This document shows positions 1 to 6,730 of a stretch of DNA of 15,849 bases, in pieces; the first letter of the stretch is position 1, and each line of letters opens with the position of its first letter. Under the pieces are notes generated by a model. The model saw only the letters and a program-made list of their open reading frames with translations. It ran no database searches and had not been told where the DNA came from. The DNA is from Methanothrix sp. (lineage in GTDB: Archaea > Halobacteriota > Methanosarcinia > Methanotrichales > Methanotrichaceae), in NCBI GenBank assembly GCA_011620785.1, contig WOYM01000115.1, positions 1-15,849 on the forward strand, written 5' to 3'. A program made the position numbers and the translations under genes.

Positions 1-5
1 GGATG

Positions 6-26
6 CCCCGTCTGCTTGCAGCGGGG
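6..26. other. GC-rich hairpin at left edge
   Basis: CCCCG (6-10) and CTGC (12-15) pair with GCAG (18-21) and CGGGG (22-26) across a TT loop, leaving one unpaired T. This makes a strong 9-bp stem. It lies just beyond the 3' end of the minus-strand transposase, so it could be a terminator for a gene on either side or a structured end of the insertion element. No T-tract follows immediately. The stretch 27-66 shows nothing else I can name. Confidence 0.35.
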
Positions 27-66
27 TGCGCCGCCGCCGTTCGCATGAAAAACCCGAAAAATTGAT

Positions 67-1176
67 TTAACCGAACCCTCCTATGCTATCGCTCTTCGTA
101 ACAACATAACCTGCCCGCACGATGCAGTCAATCATCTCTTGGATCGACATCTCAATAGGAGACGGCGGTATTAAGGGCTTCTGACGCATATTCTTCTTAT
201 CTCTGTCTTCAATATACATTTCTTGATTTATGAGAAGATGGTGAAGAATGCACAGGACCTTTCTTGCCAGAGCAACCGCTGCTACTTTAGATCCCTTCTT
301 GGCTTGAATCCTCAGGAAGAATTTCTTCAGCTTGGAATCCTTGGTTCTCGATATGGCATAGGCGACCTGGATCAGCATTCTTCGGATATGCTTGGAGCCT
401 TGTTTGGTTATCCCTCCAAGGATTGTCTTTTCTGCTGACTGATATAAAGAAGGAACAAGGCCACACCATGCGGCAAGCTGCTCTGGCTTTTTGAAATCAG
501 TATAGTTGCCAATTTCCGCCAGAATGGCAGTTGCAGAAACAAAACCTGTCCCAGGTATAGACATTGCAATGGCTAAATCATTCTTACGATATTGAATTCT
601 GGCGCTAATCTCTCCATCCAGCTCATCTATCCTCTCCTGGATGGATTTCATCAAGCTCAGAGAACCCCTAATCAAAATGACCTGAGAGACATCCAGACGA
701 CTCTTGATAGACTCTTTAATTTGATCCGCCTTTTTCTTAAGTCGTCCAGATGGAATGCCGTCAATTATATCATCAATCTCTCTTCCTTCTAGAACGCAAT
801 TCAAGAGGTACATCCCGGACTTGCCAAATATATCAGAGATAACTGAGGCCAACTTAATGCATGCAGAATCGAGAGATTGGTGTATCTTGTTCTTTTCCTG
901 AGTCATCTGCTTGACGTAACCCTCTCTGGCTCTGGTTAGCCTTCTTAACTCTCGATCATCTTTAGGAAAAATCCTGGAAGGCTCAATCATGCCGTTGAGA
1001 CAAAGTTCAGCAATCCATTCGGAATCGCTGACATCAGTCTTTCTTCCTGGCGTGTGCTTAATTTTGTAGGAATTCGCCACAATCAAGTCGATCTTTCCCT
1101 CAAGAACAGAGTGAACAGGATGCCAATAGATTCCAGTTGTTCCCGTCCTGATATGGGCGGATAACTTAATCCTCAA
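67..1176 (-). CDS. IS110-family transposase, N-terminally truncated (probable pseudogene)
   Basis: This 369-residue reading frame is the body of an IS110-family (DEDD/bridge-recombinase) transposase. Near the N-terminus TGIYWHPV, GRKTDVSD and SEWIAELC match the end of the RuvC-like DEDD domain, and the aspartates of KTDVSD are two of its four acids. A coiled-coil middle (about residues 75-200) leads to the Transposase_20 domain, with IPGTGFVSATAILAEIG, LAAWCGLVP, then SAEKTILGGITKQGSKHIRR, which holds the serine region. Full-length relatives carry about 60 more N-terminal residues with a GIDVSK-like first aspartate, and a glutamate in M-E-x-T-G. Here the frame opens at a TTG, the sequence reads T-G-T-T-G in place of M-E-x-T-G, and an in-frame TAG lies at 1201-1203. 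Two catalytic acids are therefore missing and the copy is probably dead. It is transcribed away from the redox operon. Family identity is firm; the exact 5' limit is arbitrary. Confidence 0.85.
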   Translation of the reverse strand: MRIKLSAHIRTGTTGIYWHPVHSVLEGKIDLIVANSYKIKHTPGRKTDVSDSEWIAELCLNGMIEPSRIFPKDDRELRRLTRAREGYVKQMTQEKNKIHQSLDSACIKLASVISDIFGKSGMYLLNCVLEGREIDDIIDGIPSGRLKKKADQIKESIKSRLDVSQVILIRGSLSLMKSIQERIDELDGEISARIQYRKNDLAIAMSIPGTGFVSATAILAEIGNYTDFKKPEQLAAWCGLVPSLYQSAEKTILGGITKQGSKHIRRMLIQVAYAISRTKDSKLKKFFLRIQAKKGSKVAAVALARKVLCILHHLLINQEMYIEDRDKKNMRQKPLIPPSPIEMSIQEMIDCIVRAGYVVTKSDSIGGFG

Positions 1177-1339
1177 AGGGTGCTCATTCGCATTCGCGTT
1201 CTACTGACGCATTCTTGCATCCGCGGGATTTGGCTAGTTTCACTAACGAGGTCTACGCCCCTAAACGGCGGACTGCCTTCACCGCCCATATCAAAGCAAT
1301 TAATGGCTTTGCTATGATATCAGGTTTTCATCCTTCTTG

Positions 1340-1358
1340 CATGAGCAATGTGCTCATG
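1340..1358. repeat. Perfect 8-bp inverted repeat in operon upstream region
   Basis: CATGAGCA (1340-1347) and TGCTCATG (1351-1358) form a perfect dyad around a 3-base ATG spacer. It sits about 50 bp upstream of the putative TATA box of the oxidoreductase operon, so it could be an operator. It could equally be a hairpin belonging to the adjacent mobile-element debris. There is no direct evidence of function. Confidence 0.4.
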
Positions 1359-1403
1359 TGGGTTTCACTCAATATGTTATATGATAGCACCAATGCGAGG
1401 GGC

Positions 1404-1410
1404 TTTATAC
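1404..1410 (+). promoter_or_regulatory. TATA-like box for the oxidoreductase operon
   Basis: TTTATAC resembles the archaeal TATA box. A start of transcription about 25 bp downstream would give a leader of roughly 25-30 bases containing the ribosome binding site GGTGATCTC (1452-1460) ahead of the ATG at 1462. A second AT-rich candidate, TTATAT, lies at 1377-1382. Confidence 0.35.
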
Positions 1411-1461
1411 AATCAAAGATAAAGACAAATTATTTGCATTGAATTGCACCTGGTGATCTCG

Positions 1462-3132
1462 ATGGAAGACTTCTCTATCCTCATAGGCGGCATCGCCGGT
1501 GACGGCATAAACGAGGCGGGTCTGACTGCCGCCCGGCTCATGAACCGCCTGGGCTATCGCATATTCATGTACTACGACTATCCCTCTCTGATCAGAGGCG
1601 GGCACAACTTCTCGATGGTCCGAGCCTCATCCGAGAGGATCGGCGTCTGCAGGGATGAGATAGACCTGCTCATCGCCCTCAATCAGGATACAGTGGATAG
1701 ACATTCCGGCCGCCTCAAGGAGGGCTCAATTTTCATTTTCGATGCAGATAACGTAATGGGAGAGGGCATAGCCGAGAAGAGCTGCGGCATTTCCGTCACC
1801 AGTATCCTGAAAGAGGAGGGGGCCCCTTCCGTCATGAAGAACAGCTGCATTCTGGGTGCCTTTTGTCATGCAGTTGGCATCGAATGGACGGTGCTGGAAG
1901 AGGTCTTGAAAAAGCATATTCCAAAGAAGCTGGAGCTGAACCTCAAGGTCGCACGCAGGGGATATGACCAGGCCTCGGAGTTCTGCCGCATCGTAAAGCT
2001 GGACAACAGTCCTGAGCCCATCATGACCGGCAACCAGGCCATCAGCCTGGGCCTTATCAGGGCAGGTCTTGAGGCCTATGTGGCCTATCCCATGACCCCA
2101 TCCTCGGCCATTCTTGACTTCATGGCCAATTCGGCAGAGGAGTTCGGCCTGAAGGTCGTCCATCCGGAGAGCGAGATCGCTGTGATCCTCATGGCAGAGG
2201 GATTCGCCTATGCCGGTGTCCGGGCAGCAGTGGGGACCTCGGGAGGAGGATTCTGTCTCATGACCGAGGCCCTCAGCCTGGCGGGGATGGCTGAGATCCC
2301 CCTGGCCATCGTCATGGCCCAAAGGACTGGACCCTCAACCGGCCTGCCCACCTATACCGCTCAGGGCGACCTGCATTTTGTGATCAATGCCGGCCAGGGG
2401 GAGTTTCCCAGGTTGGTGGTCGCCCCGGGTGACGCAGAGGATGCATATCTCTGGTCTGCTGCAGCCCTGAACCTGGCCTGGAAATATCAGATTCCCGCGT
2501 TCATCCTCTCGGATAAGATCGTAAGCGAGAGCCAGTATAGCTTTGACCTCGGGCTCGCAGGAAAGGCAGAGACTGCCGCTCCGGCACAGCTTTGGAATGA
2601 GCAGGGTGACTACCATCGCTACCGCCACTCTGAAACTGGCGTCCCTCCACTCGCCTATCCTCCTCAGAAGGGACAGGTGATAAAGGCGGACAGCTATGCG
2701 CATGATGCCGCAGGCATAACCACTGAGGACGCCCAGATAACTAGGGAGATGAGCGACAAAAGAATGCTCAAGGCTCAATCCCTGGCCAGGGAATTGGAGG
2801 GATACGAGACTGTGAAGCTCTTGGGTGATGAGAAGAGCAGGACCTGCCTCTTGTTCTGGGGCTCGAACAAGGGGGTATGCAGAGAGGCCGCGGAGAGTCT
2901 GGGACTGAGGGCGGTTCAGGTGCTGGTTCTCTGGCCATTCCCTGAGAAGAGGCTGAAGGATTCCCTCCGGGGTGTGGAGAGGCTGATCGCTGTGGAATGC
3001 AATGCCACAGGCCAGCTGGCGACTCTATGCCGCCAGTATGGCATCGAGGTCGATGACCGAATCCTGAAATACGACGGCCGGCCTTTTTCCCTGAACGATC
3101 TTGAAACCGAGCTGGAAAGGAGGAAAGCATGA
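1462..3132 (+). CDS. 2-oxoacid:acceptor oxidoreductase, gamma-alpha fusion subunit
   Basis: Large subunit of a CoA-dependent 2-oxoacid:ferredoxin-type oxidoreductase, which decarboxylates a 2-oxoacid to its acyl-CoA and passes two electrons to an acceptor. Residues about 1-180 form the gamma domain (GGIAGDGINEAG near the start, then PSLIRGGHNF). From about 187 comes the alpha (POR_N) domain, with YPMTP at 209-213, a variant of the YPITP motif known to matter for CoA handling in archaeal enzymes, then HPESEIA and QRTGPSTGLPT. The C-terminal part is the domain-II region. Domain order gamma-alpha with a separate beta subunit is the two-subunit archaeal/KorAB-like layout. I prefer the ATG at 1462 (556 residues) because GGTGATCTC, complementary to the 16S 3' end, ends two bases before it; a TTG at 1444 and a GTG at 1453 are in frame. 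The substrate cannot be told from sequence. Confidence 0.88.
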   Translation: MEDFSILIGGIAGDGINEAGLTAARLMNRLGYRIFMYYDYPSLIRGGHNFSMVRASSERIGVCRDEIDLLIALNQDTVDRHSGRLKEGSIFIFDADNVMGEGIAEKSCGISVTSILKEEGAPSVMKNSCILGAFCHAVGIEWTVLEEVLKKHIPKKLELNLKVARRGYDQASEFCRIVKLDNSPEPIMTGNQAISLGLIRAGLEAYVAYPMTPSSAILDFMANSAEEFGLKVVHPESEIAVILMAEGFAYAGVRAAVGTSGGGFCLMTEALSLAGMAEIPLAIVMAQRTGPSTGLPTYTAQGDLHFVINAGQGEFPRLVVAPGDAEDAYLWSAAALNLAWKYQIPAFILSDKIVSESQYSFDLGLAGKAETAAPAQLWNEQGDYHRYRHSETGVPPLAYPPQKGQVIKADSYAHDAAGITTEDAQITREMSDKRMLKAQSLARELEGYETVKLLGDEKSRTCLLFWGSNKGVCREAAESLGLRAVQVLVLWPFPEKRLKDSLRGVERLIAVECNATGQLATLCRQYGIEVDDRILKYDGRPFSLNDLETELERRKA

Positions 3133-3980
3133 AGCCCCAGGATCTATCCACTACCACCCGCAATACCTGGTGTCCTGGCTGCGGGAACTTCTCCATTCTG
3201 AATGCAATAAGAGCGGTCCTCGCCCGGATGGACGAGGAGGGATTCCCAGTAGAGAACACCGTCCTGGTTTCGGGCATCGGCTGCCACGGCAAGATTGTGG
3301 ACTACCTGGATGTGAACAGCTTCTACTCCATCCACGGCCGGACCATTCCCGTCGCCACAGGCATAAAGCTGGCCAACCCCGATCTGAATGTAATCTGCTT
3401 CTCTGGTGATGGCGATAGCCTGGCGGAGGGCCTGGACCACCTGATCTTCGCCGCCAAAAGGAACATCGACATAACCCTGATCTTGCATGACAACCGGGTC
3501 TACGGCCTGACCACCGGCCAGTACACTCCCACCTCACCATCCGGTTTTAAAGGTAAGTCCACTCCTGAGGGATCCATTGAGCGACCCCTGAACCCTCTGG
3601 ACCTGATGCTCTCTGCCGGCGCCACCTTCATCGCCCGGGGCTACTCTCACGGGATTGAGCAGCTTCAGACCCTCTTTAAAGAGGCGATACTGCATAAAGG
3701 CTTCTCATTTGTGGATGTCTTACAGGTCTGCGTCTCTTACTTCAATATGTATGAGAGCTATAACAGGAGAACCTATTCCGTGGAAGGAAACGATGCCGCC
3801 AGCTTTGACCAGGCCCAGGAGATCATTCGCCGCTGGAACTATGACGACTCCGAGTCGCAAATACCCCTGGGCAAGTTCTATCAGATTGATGCGCCGCGAT
3901 TCGATCAGGCCTACAGCCAGACGAAGCCGCTCTTGGCGAGAGGGGATAAGATCGGATCCAAGCTGGAAAGTTTCATCTAG
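3129..3980 (+). CDS. 2-oxoacid:acceptor oxidoreductase, beta (TPP-binding) subunit
   Basis: Thiamine-diphosphate subunit (283 residues) of the same enzyme. WCPGCG gives C15 and C18; with C52 (GIGCHGK) and C201 (LQVCVSY) these match the four ligands of the single [4Fe-4S] cluster in two-subunit archaeal enzymes. The TPP/Mg motif runs from GDGD (93-96) to N122 (LHDNRVYGLTTGQ). K55, three residues after C52, sits where a lysine contributes to substrate selection in Sulfolobus homologues. The start overlaps the alpha stop as ATGA, with AAGGAGG at 3117-3123, so the two are translationally coupled. No ferredoxin-like delta subunit is present; the next gene downstream is a rubredoxin. Length is normal for the family. 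Substrate (2-oxoglutarate, pyruvate or a broader range) is undetermined. Confidence 0.9.
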   Translation: MKPQDLSTTTRNTWCPGCGNFSILNAIRAVLARMDEEGFPVENTVLVSGIGCHGKIVDYLDVNSFYSIHGRTIPVATGIKLANPDLNVICFSGDGDSLAEGLDHLIFAAKRNIDITLILHDNRVYGLTTGQYTPTSPSGFKGKSTPEGSIERPLNPLDLMLSAGATFIARGYSHGIEQLQTLFKEAILHKGFSFVDVLQVCVSYFNMYESYNRRTYSVEGNDAASFDQAQEIIRRWNYDDSESQIPLGKFYQIDAPRFDQAYSQTKPLLARGDKIGSKLESFI

Positions 3981-4016
3981 CAAGAAGGCATAAAACGAAG
4001 GAGTGGTGAGACAGAA

Positions 4017-4178
4017 ATGGACAAATACATATGCACTGTCTGTGGATATATCTACGATCCAGAGAAAGGGGATTCGGCATCCGGCATAGCACCAGGGACG
4101 GCTTTCGAGGATCTGCCGGATGACTGGACCTGTCCGGAGTGCAGCGTGGGAAAGGAATTGTTCAATAAGGTGGAATAA
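4017..4178 (+). CDS. Rubredoxin
   Basis: A 53-residue rubredoxin, a one-iron electron carrier of the cytoplasm. The two Cys pairs CTVCGYIYDP (C6, C9) and CPECSVGK (C39, C42) bind the iron. The aromatic core residues Y11, Y13, F30 and W37 and the loop DLPDDW are all in place, and the length is typical. AAGGAG (3998-4003) and GGTGAG (4005-4010) precede the ATG. The gene starts 36 bases after the oxidoreductase beta stop and ends 39 bases before the ferritin, with no terminator between, so one operon is likely. In methanogens rubredoxins feed oxygen- and peroxide-reducing enzymes such as rubrerythrin and flavodiiron proteins. Whether this one also takes electrons from the adjacent oxidoreductase is inference. 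Confidence 0.95.
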   Translation: MDKYICTVCGYIYDPEKGDSASGIAPGTAFEDLPDDWTCPECSVGKELFNKVE

Positions 4179-4217
4179 AGCTCAGAATCTGCCGTTTTAT
4201 CTGCTCAGGAGATCACT

Positions 4218-4742
4218 ATGCTCAGCGAAAGGATGAATGAAGCCCTCAATTATCAGGCAAATCGGGAGTTATACTCCTCCTATCTGTATCTTTCCATGTC
4301 CTACTACTTTGAATCCATTGGATTCAGGGGGTTTGCCAGCTGGATGAGGGTTCAGGCAGGAGATGAGCTGGTCCACACCATGAAATTGCTGGACTATGTT
4401 GCCGCTTCCGGCGGGAAGGCGAAGATGCTCGCCGTGGAGGCGCCACAGCATAGCTGGGAGTCGCCACAGCAGGCATTTGCTCATGTCTGGGAGCACGAGC
4501 GGGCGGTGACCAGGATGATTCATGACCTGGTGGCGGTGGCCGAAAGCGAATCGGACGCAATCACACGGAAATTCTTGCAGTGGTATGTGGACGAGCAGGT
4601 GGAAGAGGAGGAGTCCTCGGACGGTGTTCTGAAGAGGGTGCTGGCTGCCGGAAACGATCCAAAAGCCCTCAGGGCAGCGGATGAGGAGCTGGGCAAGAGA
4701 GGCTTCAAATTCCCCCGCGGATTCCAGATGTTTCCATTGTAA
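4218..4742 (+). CDS. Non-haem ferritin (FtnA-like iron storage protein)
   Basis: A 174-residue four-helix-bundle ferritin that oxidises Fe(II) and stores it as a mineral core inside a 24-subunit shell. The ferroxidase ligands fall at the same numbers as in E. coli FtnA: E17 (NRELYSSY), E50 and H53 (GDELVHTM), E94 (EHERAV) and Q127, and the third-site acids E126, E129 and E130 are present too; FtnA's E49 is an aspartate here. The C-terminal tail after about residue 165 (RGFQMFPL) is typical. AGGAG at 4207-4211 precedes the ATG. It is the last gene of the oxidoreductase-rubredoxin operon. Storing free iron next to a peroxide-generating or oxygen-exposed redox system fits an oxidative-stress role. 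Confidence 0.93.
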   Translation: MLSERMNEALNYQANRELYSSYLYLSMSYYFESIGFRGFASWMRVQAGDELVHTMKLLDYVAASGGKAKMLAVEAPQHSWESPQQAFAHVWEHERAVTRMIHDLVAVAESESDAITRKFLQWYVDEQVEEEESSDGVLKRVLAAGNDPKALRAADEELGKRGFKFPRGFQMFPL

Positions 4743-4759
4743 AAGGTGTGAGGCCTCTG

Positions 4760-4808
4760 TTTGGGGCCCCAAATCGCTATTTAGAGCTTAATCATCATTT
4801 TTTATTTT
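4760..4808 (+). terminator. Palindrome and T-tract ending the redox operon
   Basis: A 14-bp perfect palindrome, TTTGGGGCCCCAAA (4760-4773), lies 18 bases after the ferritin stop. It is followed by a T-rich tract at 4798-4808 (six Ts, A, four Ts). Archaeal transcription stops mainly at such T-tracts. The tract abuts the stop codon of the convergent minus-strand gene, so readthrough from either side would give overlapping antisense transcripts. Confidence 0.5.
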
Positions 4809-5245
4809 CAGATGAGCTCGGGCTGATTGGCCGGATCGATGACGCGCCACTGATCATCCTCCAGGCCGTGTCCGTAAGTATCGCCCGGGGAACTGTCCCG
4901 GGAATAGAGGTACAATGGCCAGCTCTTGAATGTTGTCTGCTTAGAACCATCAGCTCGCTCTATAGTGGCGAAGTTGGATGGATTGAGGCTCTCAGGCAGG
5001 GTCAGGTTCTCGACATAAAAGGGCTTCCACATCTTTGCACAATCATCATCACAGGTGCTCATTCCATCGAGACTGCTATCATTTTGGTAGTAGTAAAGGG
5101 CAAATCCCGTCTCGTTCACCAGATAGCTTCCAAGGAACTTGCTCGCGGAGATGTTCACACTGAAGTTCTCATCCTCTGCCAAGGCATTGATGGAAAGAAG
5201 AGATATACACAGCAGCATGAATAAAACCATTCGGCTCTTTGACAT
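4808..5245 (-). CDS. Secreted COG4315/Lipoprotein_15 repeat protein
   Basis: A small exported protein of 145 residues from the ATG at 5243-5245. It starts with a Sec-type signal peptide (hydrophobic stretch to INALA, about residues 5-23, then an acidic mature end). The mature part carries the two repeats of the Lipoprotein_15/COG4315 family: one around SYLVNETGFALYYYQND and STCDDDCAKMW, with a CxxxC pair, and one around TTFKSWPLYLYSRD, PGDTYGHG and WRVIDP. The cysteine in the signal region is not in a good lipobox, so I expect a soluble or loosely attached protein, not a lipoprotein. The family's function is unknown. A GTG at 5254 is in frame, but GGAGAGGTG directly upstream of the ATG makes the ATG the better start. 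Monocistronic, with its own promoter. Confidence 0.82.
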   Translation of the reverse strand: MSKSRMVLFMLLCISLLSINALAEDENFSVNISASKFLGSYLVNETGFALYYYQNDSSLDGMSTCDDDCAKMWKPFYVENLTLPESLNPSNFATIERADGSKQTTFKSWPLYLYSRDSSPGDTYGHGLEDDQWRVIDPANQPELI

Positions 5246-5278
5246 GTTTAACACCTCTCCAGACCTTAATGCATCCTG

Positions 5279-5286
5279 TTAAATAA
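5279..5286 (-). promoter_or_regulatory. TATA box of the secreted COG4315 protein
   Basis: Read on the minus strand, TTATTTAA preceded by CAAAC looks like an archaeal BRE-TATA pair. It lies about 35 bp upstream of the ATG, which gives a very short leader holding the GGAGAGG ribosome binding site. The remaining bases to the divergent TGT start (5287-5368) show only weak TATA-like matches (CATAAAG, CATTAATG) for the plus strand. Confidence 0.4.
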
Positions 5287-5368
5287 GTTTGCCCATGATC
5301 CGATTCAATAGCGGAGGAGAAAAAGGGCAAAAAGAGCCATAAAGTCCATTAATGACATAGTTGCATGG

Positions 5369-6730
5369 ATGCAGACCGAGATGAGCGGATTTTCCTTTGA
5401 GGTACTGAACCGGGATCCGGAGAGCAATGCCCGAGCAGGGCTGATAAAAACCCGAAGGGGTGACATCCAGACGCCCTATCTGGTTCCCGTGGCCACCCTG
5501 GGCAGCGTGCGCGCTCTGGGCTCCGATGACCTGGTGTCCCTGGGCGTCTCCTGCGCCCTGGCCAACACCTATCACCTTCACTTGAAGCCCGGAGACGAGC
5601 TGATCCGGCGGCTGGGGGGATTGCACAGGTTCATGGGATTTTCCCGCCCCCTCTTCACCGACTCGGGCGGATTTCAGGCCTTTTCCCTGGGCTATGGAAG
5701 AGAGCATAACATAGCCAAGATCGGCAACATCTTCCCTCAGGAGCTGAACTCTATTCCAGGGAGAAATGATTGCCAGCAGCAGGGCGATGAACAGTGCGAA
5801 GAGGAGCCATTGGAAAACGAGATCTATAGATCAAACTACAGGAAGAGTTACGGAGGGGGGGCGAAGGAAGGATCCAAAAGGGCGGACGGGAAGGGGCAGA
5901 AGAATGCCAAGAAGGAGAATCTGACAAAGATCACAGACCAGGGCATCTCTTTCAAGTCCATGGCCGATGGGGCCTGGCATTTCCTGGATGCTGAAAGGTC
6001 GATGAGGATTCAATCAAACCTGGGCTCAGATATCATCATGGCCTTTGACGAGTGCACCTCCCCCCTGTCAGACTACGATTATACCAGAAAGGCCATGTGC
6101 AGGACTCATGACTGGGCGGAAGAGTCTATCCGCTATCATGATAAGAGCCAGGCCATCTACGGAATCATCCAGGGAGGGTGGTTTGAGGACCTGAGGCGGA
6201 CGAGCACCGACTTTATCGTCTCCCAGCCCTTTGACGGTATAGCCATCGGCGGATCTTTGGGGAACAGCAAGCAGGATATGCATCAGGTCTTGGACTGGAC
6301 GATCCCAAGGCTGGACGACCGGCCGCGGCACCTATTGGGGATCGGGGAGATTGATGACATCTTCGAGTGCGTGGCCAGGGGGATCGATACCTTCGACTGC
6401 GTCTCCCCCACCAGGATCGCTCGCAGAGGAAGCCTCCTCCTATCGCCCCAGTCCGGTGGGTCGCGGCAAAACAAGTTCCGCCTGAATATCAAGTCCGCCC
6501 GGTTCAGGGAGGACGATCTGCCCGTTGATCCCGCCTGCTCTTGCCCCACCTGCTGCAGGTATTCCCGAGCTTATCTCCGCCATTTGTACGTATCAGGAGA
6601 GCTCTCCTACTTCCGTCTGGCCACCCTGCATAATCTCCATTTCATGCTTCGGCTGATGGAGAGTATAAGGGAAAGCATAAGATGTGGCAGCTTCATGGAG
6701 CTCAGGGACAGATGGCTAAAAGCGATTTAG
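5369..6730 (+). CDS. tgt: Bacterial-type tRNA-guanine(34) transglycosylase with large insertion
   Basis: This enzyme swaps the guanine base at tRNA position 34 for a 7-deazaguanine, in the queuosine pathway. Landmarks: ALANTYHLHLKPG (63-75), general acid/base D98 in FTDSGGFQ, FDEC (226-229), GIIQGG (265-270), GGSLG (294-298), LGIGE (323-327), nucleophile D343 in GIDTFDCVSPTR, and zinc ligands C390, C392, C395 and H421 with the 31-residue C-to-H spacing of bacterial TGT. It is the single-domain bacterial form, without the C-terminal PUA part of archaeosine TGTs. Residues about 111-186 are a charged, Gly/Lys/Glu-rich insertion where Zymomonas TGT has only about ten residues, so total length is 453 instead of about 370-390. 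The 3' end overlaps the transporter gene. ATG 5381 (residue 5) is an alternative start; neither has a strong ribosome site. Transfer from bacteria is likely. Confidence 0.88.
   Translation: MQTEMSGFSFEVLNRDPESNARAGLIKTRRGDIQTPYLVPVATLGSVRALGSDDLVSLGVSCALANTYHLHLKPGDELIRRLGGLHRFMGFSRPLFTDSGGFQAFSLGYGREHNIAKIGNIFPQELNSIPGRNDCQQQGDEQCEEEPLENEIYRSNYRKSYGGGAKEGSKRADGKGQKNAKKENLTKITDQGISFKSMADGAWHFLDAERSMRIQSNLGSDIIMAFDECTSPLSDYDYTRKAMCRTHDWAEESIRYHDKSQAIYGIIQGGWFEDLRRTSTDFIVSQPFDGIAIGGSLGNSKQDMHQVLDWTIPRLDDRPRHLLGIGEIDDIFECVARGIDTFDCVSPTRIARRGSLLLSPQSGGSRQNKFRLNIKSARFREDDLPVDPACSCPTCCRYSRAYLRHLYVSGELSYFRLATLHNLHFMLRLMESIRESIRCGSFMELRDRWLKAI

Larger units (their letters stand above)
1177..1461. other. 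Non-coding stretch between transposase remnant and redox operon
   Basis: No convincing gene lies in these 285 bases. The half nearest the transposase (about 1177-1320) is GC-richer and structured: GGCGG (1267-1271) can pair with CCGCC (1282-1286). On the minus strand two overlapping frames stay open for several dozen codons up to the transposase start, which suggests eroded coding DNA of a mobile element. The half nearest the operon (about 1320-1461) is AT-rich and holds an inverted repeat, a TATA-like box and the ribosome binding site of the next gene. A plus-strand frame at 1215-1442 has no recognisable content. Confidence 0.5.

Noticed and set aside
1..48. Possible C-terminal end of a plus-strand gene entering the window
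   Set aside because: Only 15 codons (with a CPVC motif) before a TGA and dominated by a hairpin; too little to support a gene.
1215..1442. Plus-strand 75-codon frame upstream of the oxidoreductase
   Set aside because: No recognisable domain, no ribosome binding site, and it lies antisense to likely mobile-element debris and across the promoter region.
1726..3540. Several long minus-strand frames opposite the oxidoreductase genes
   Set aside because: They overlap firmly identified genes, are rich in His, Gly, Pro and Arg as shadow frames are, and have no motifs.
4748..5224. Plus-strand 158-codon frame antisense to the secreted protein
   Set aside because: The minus-strand frame has a signal peptide, family repeats, promoter and ribosome site; the plus-strand frame has none of these.
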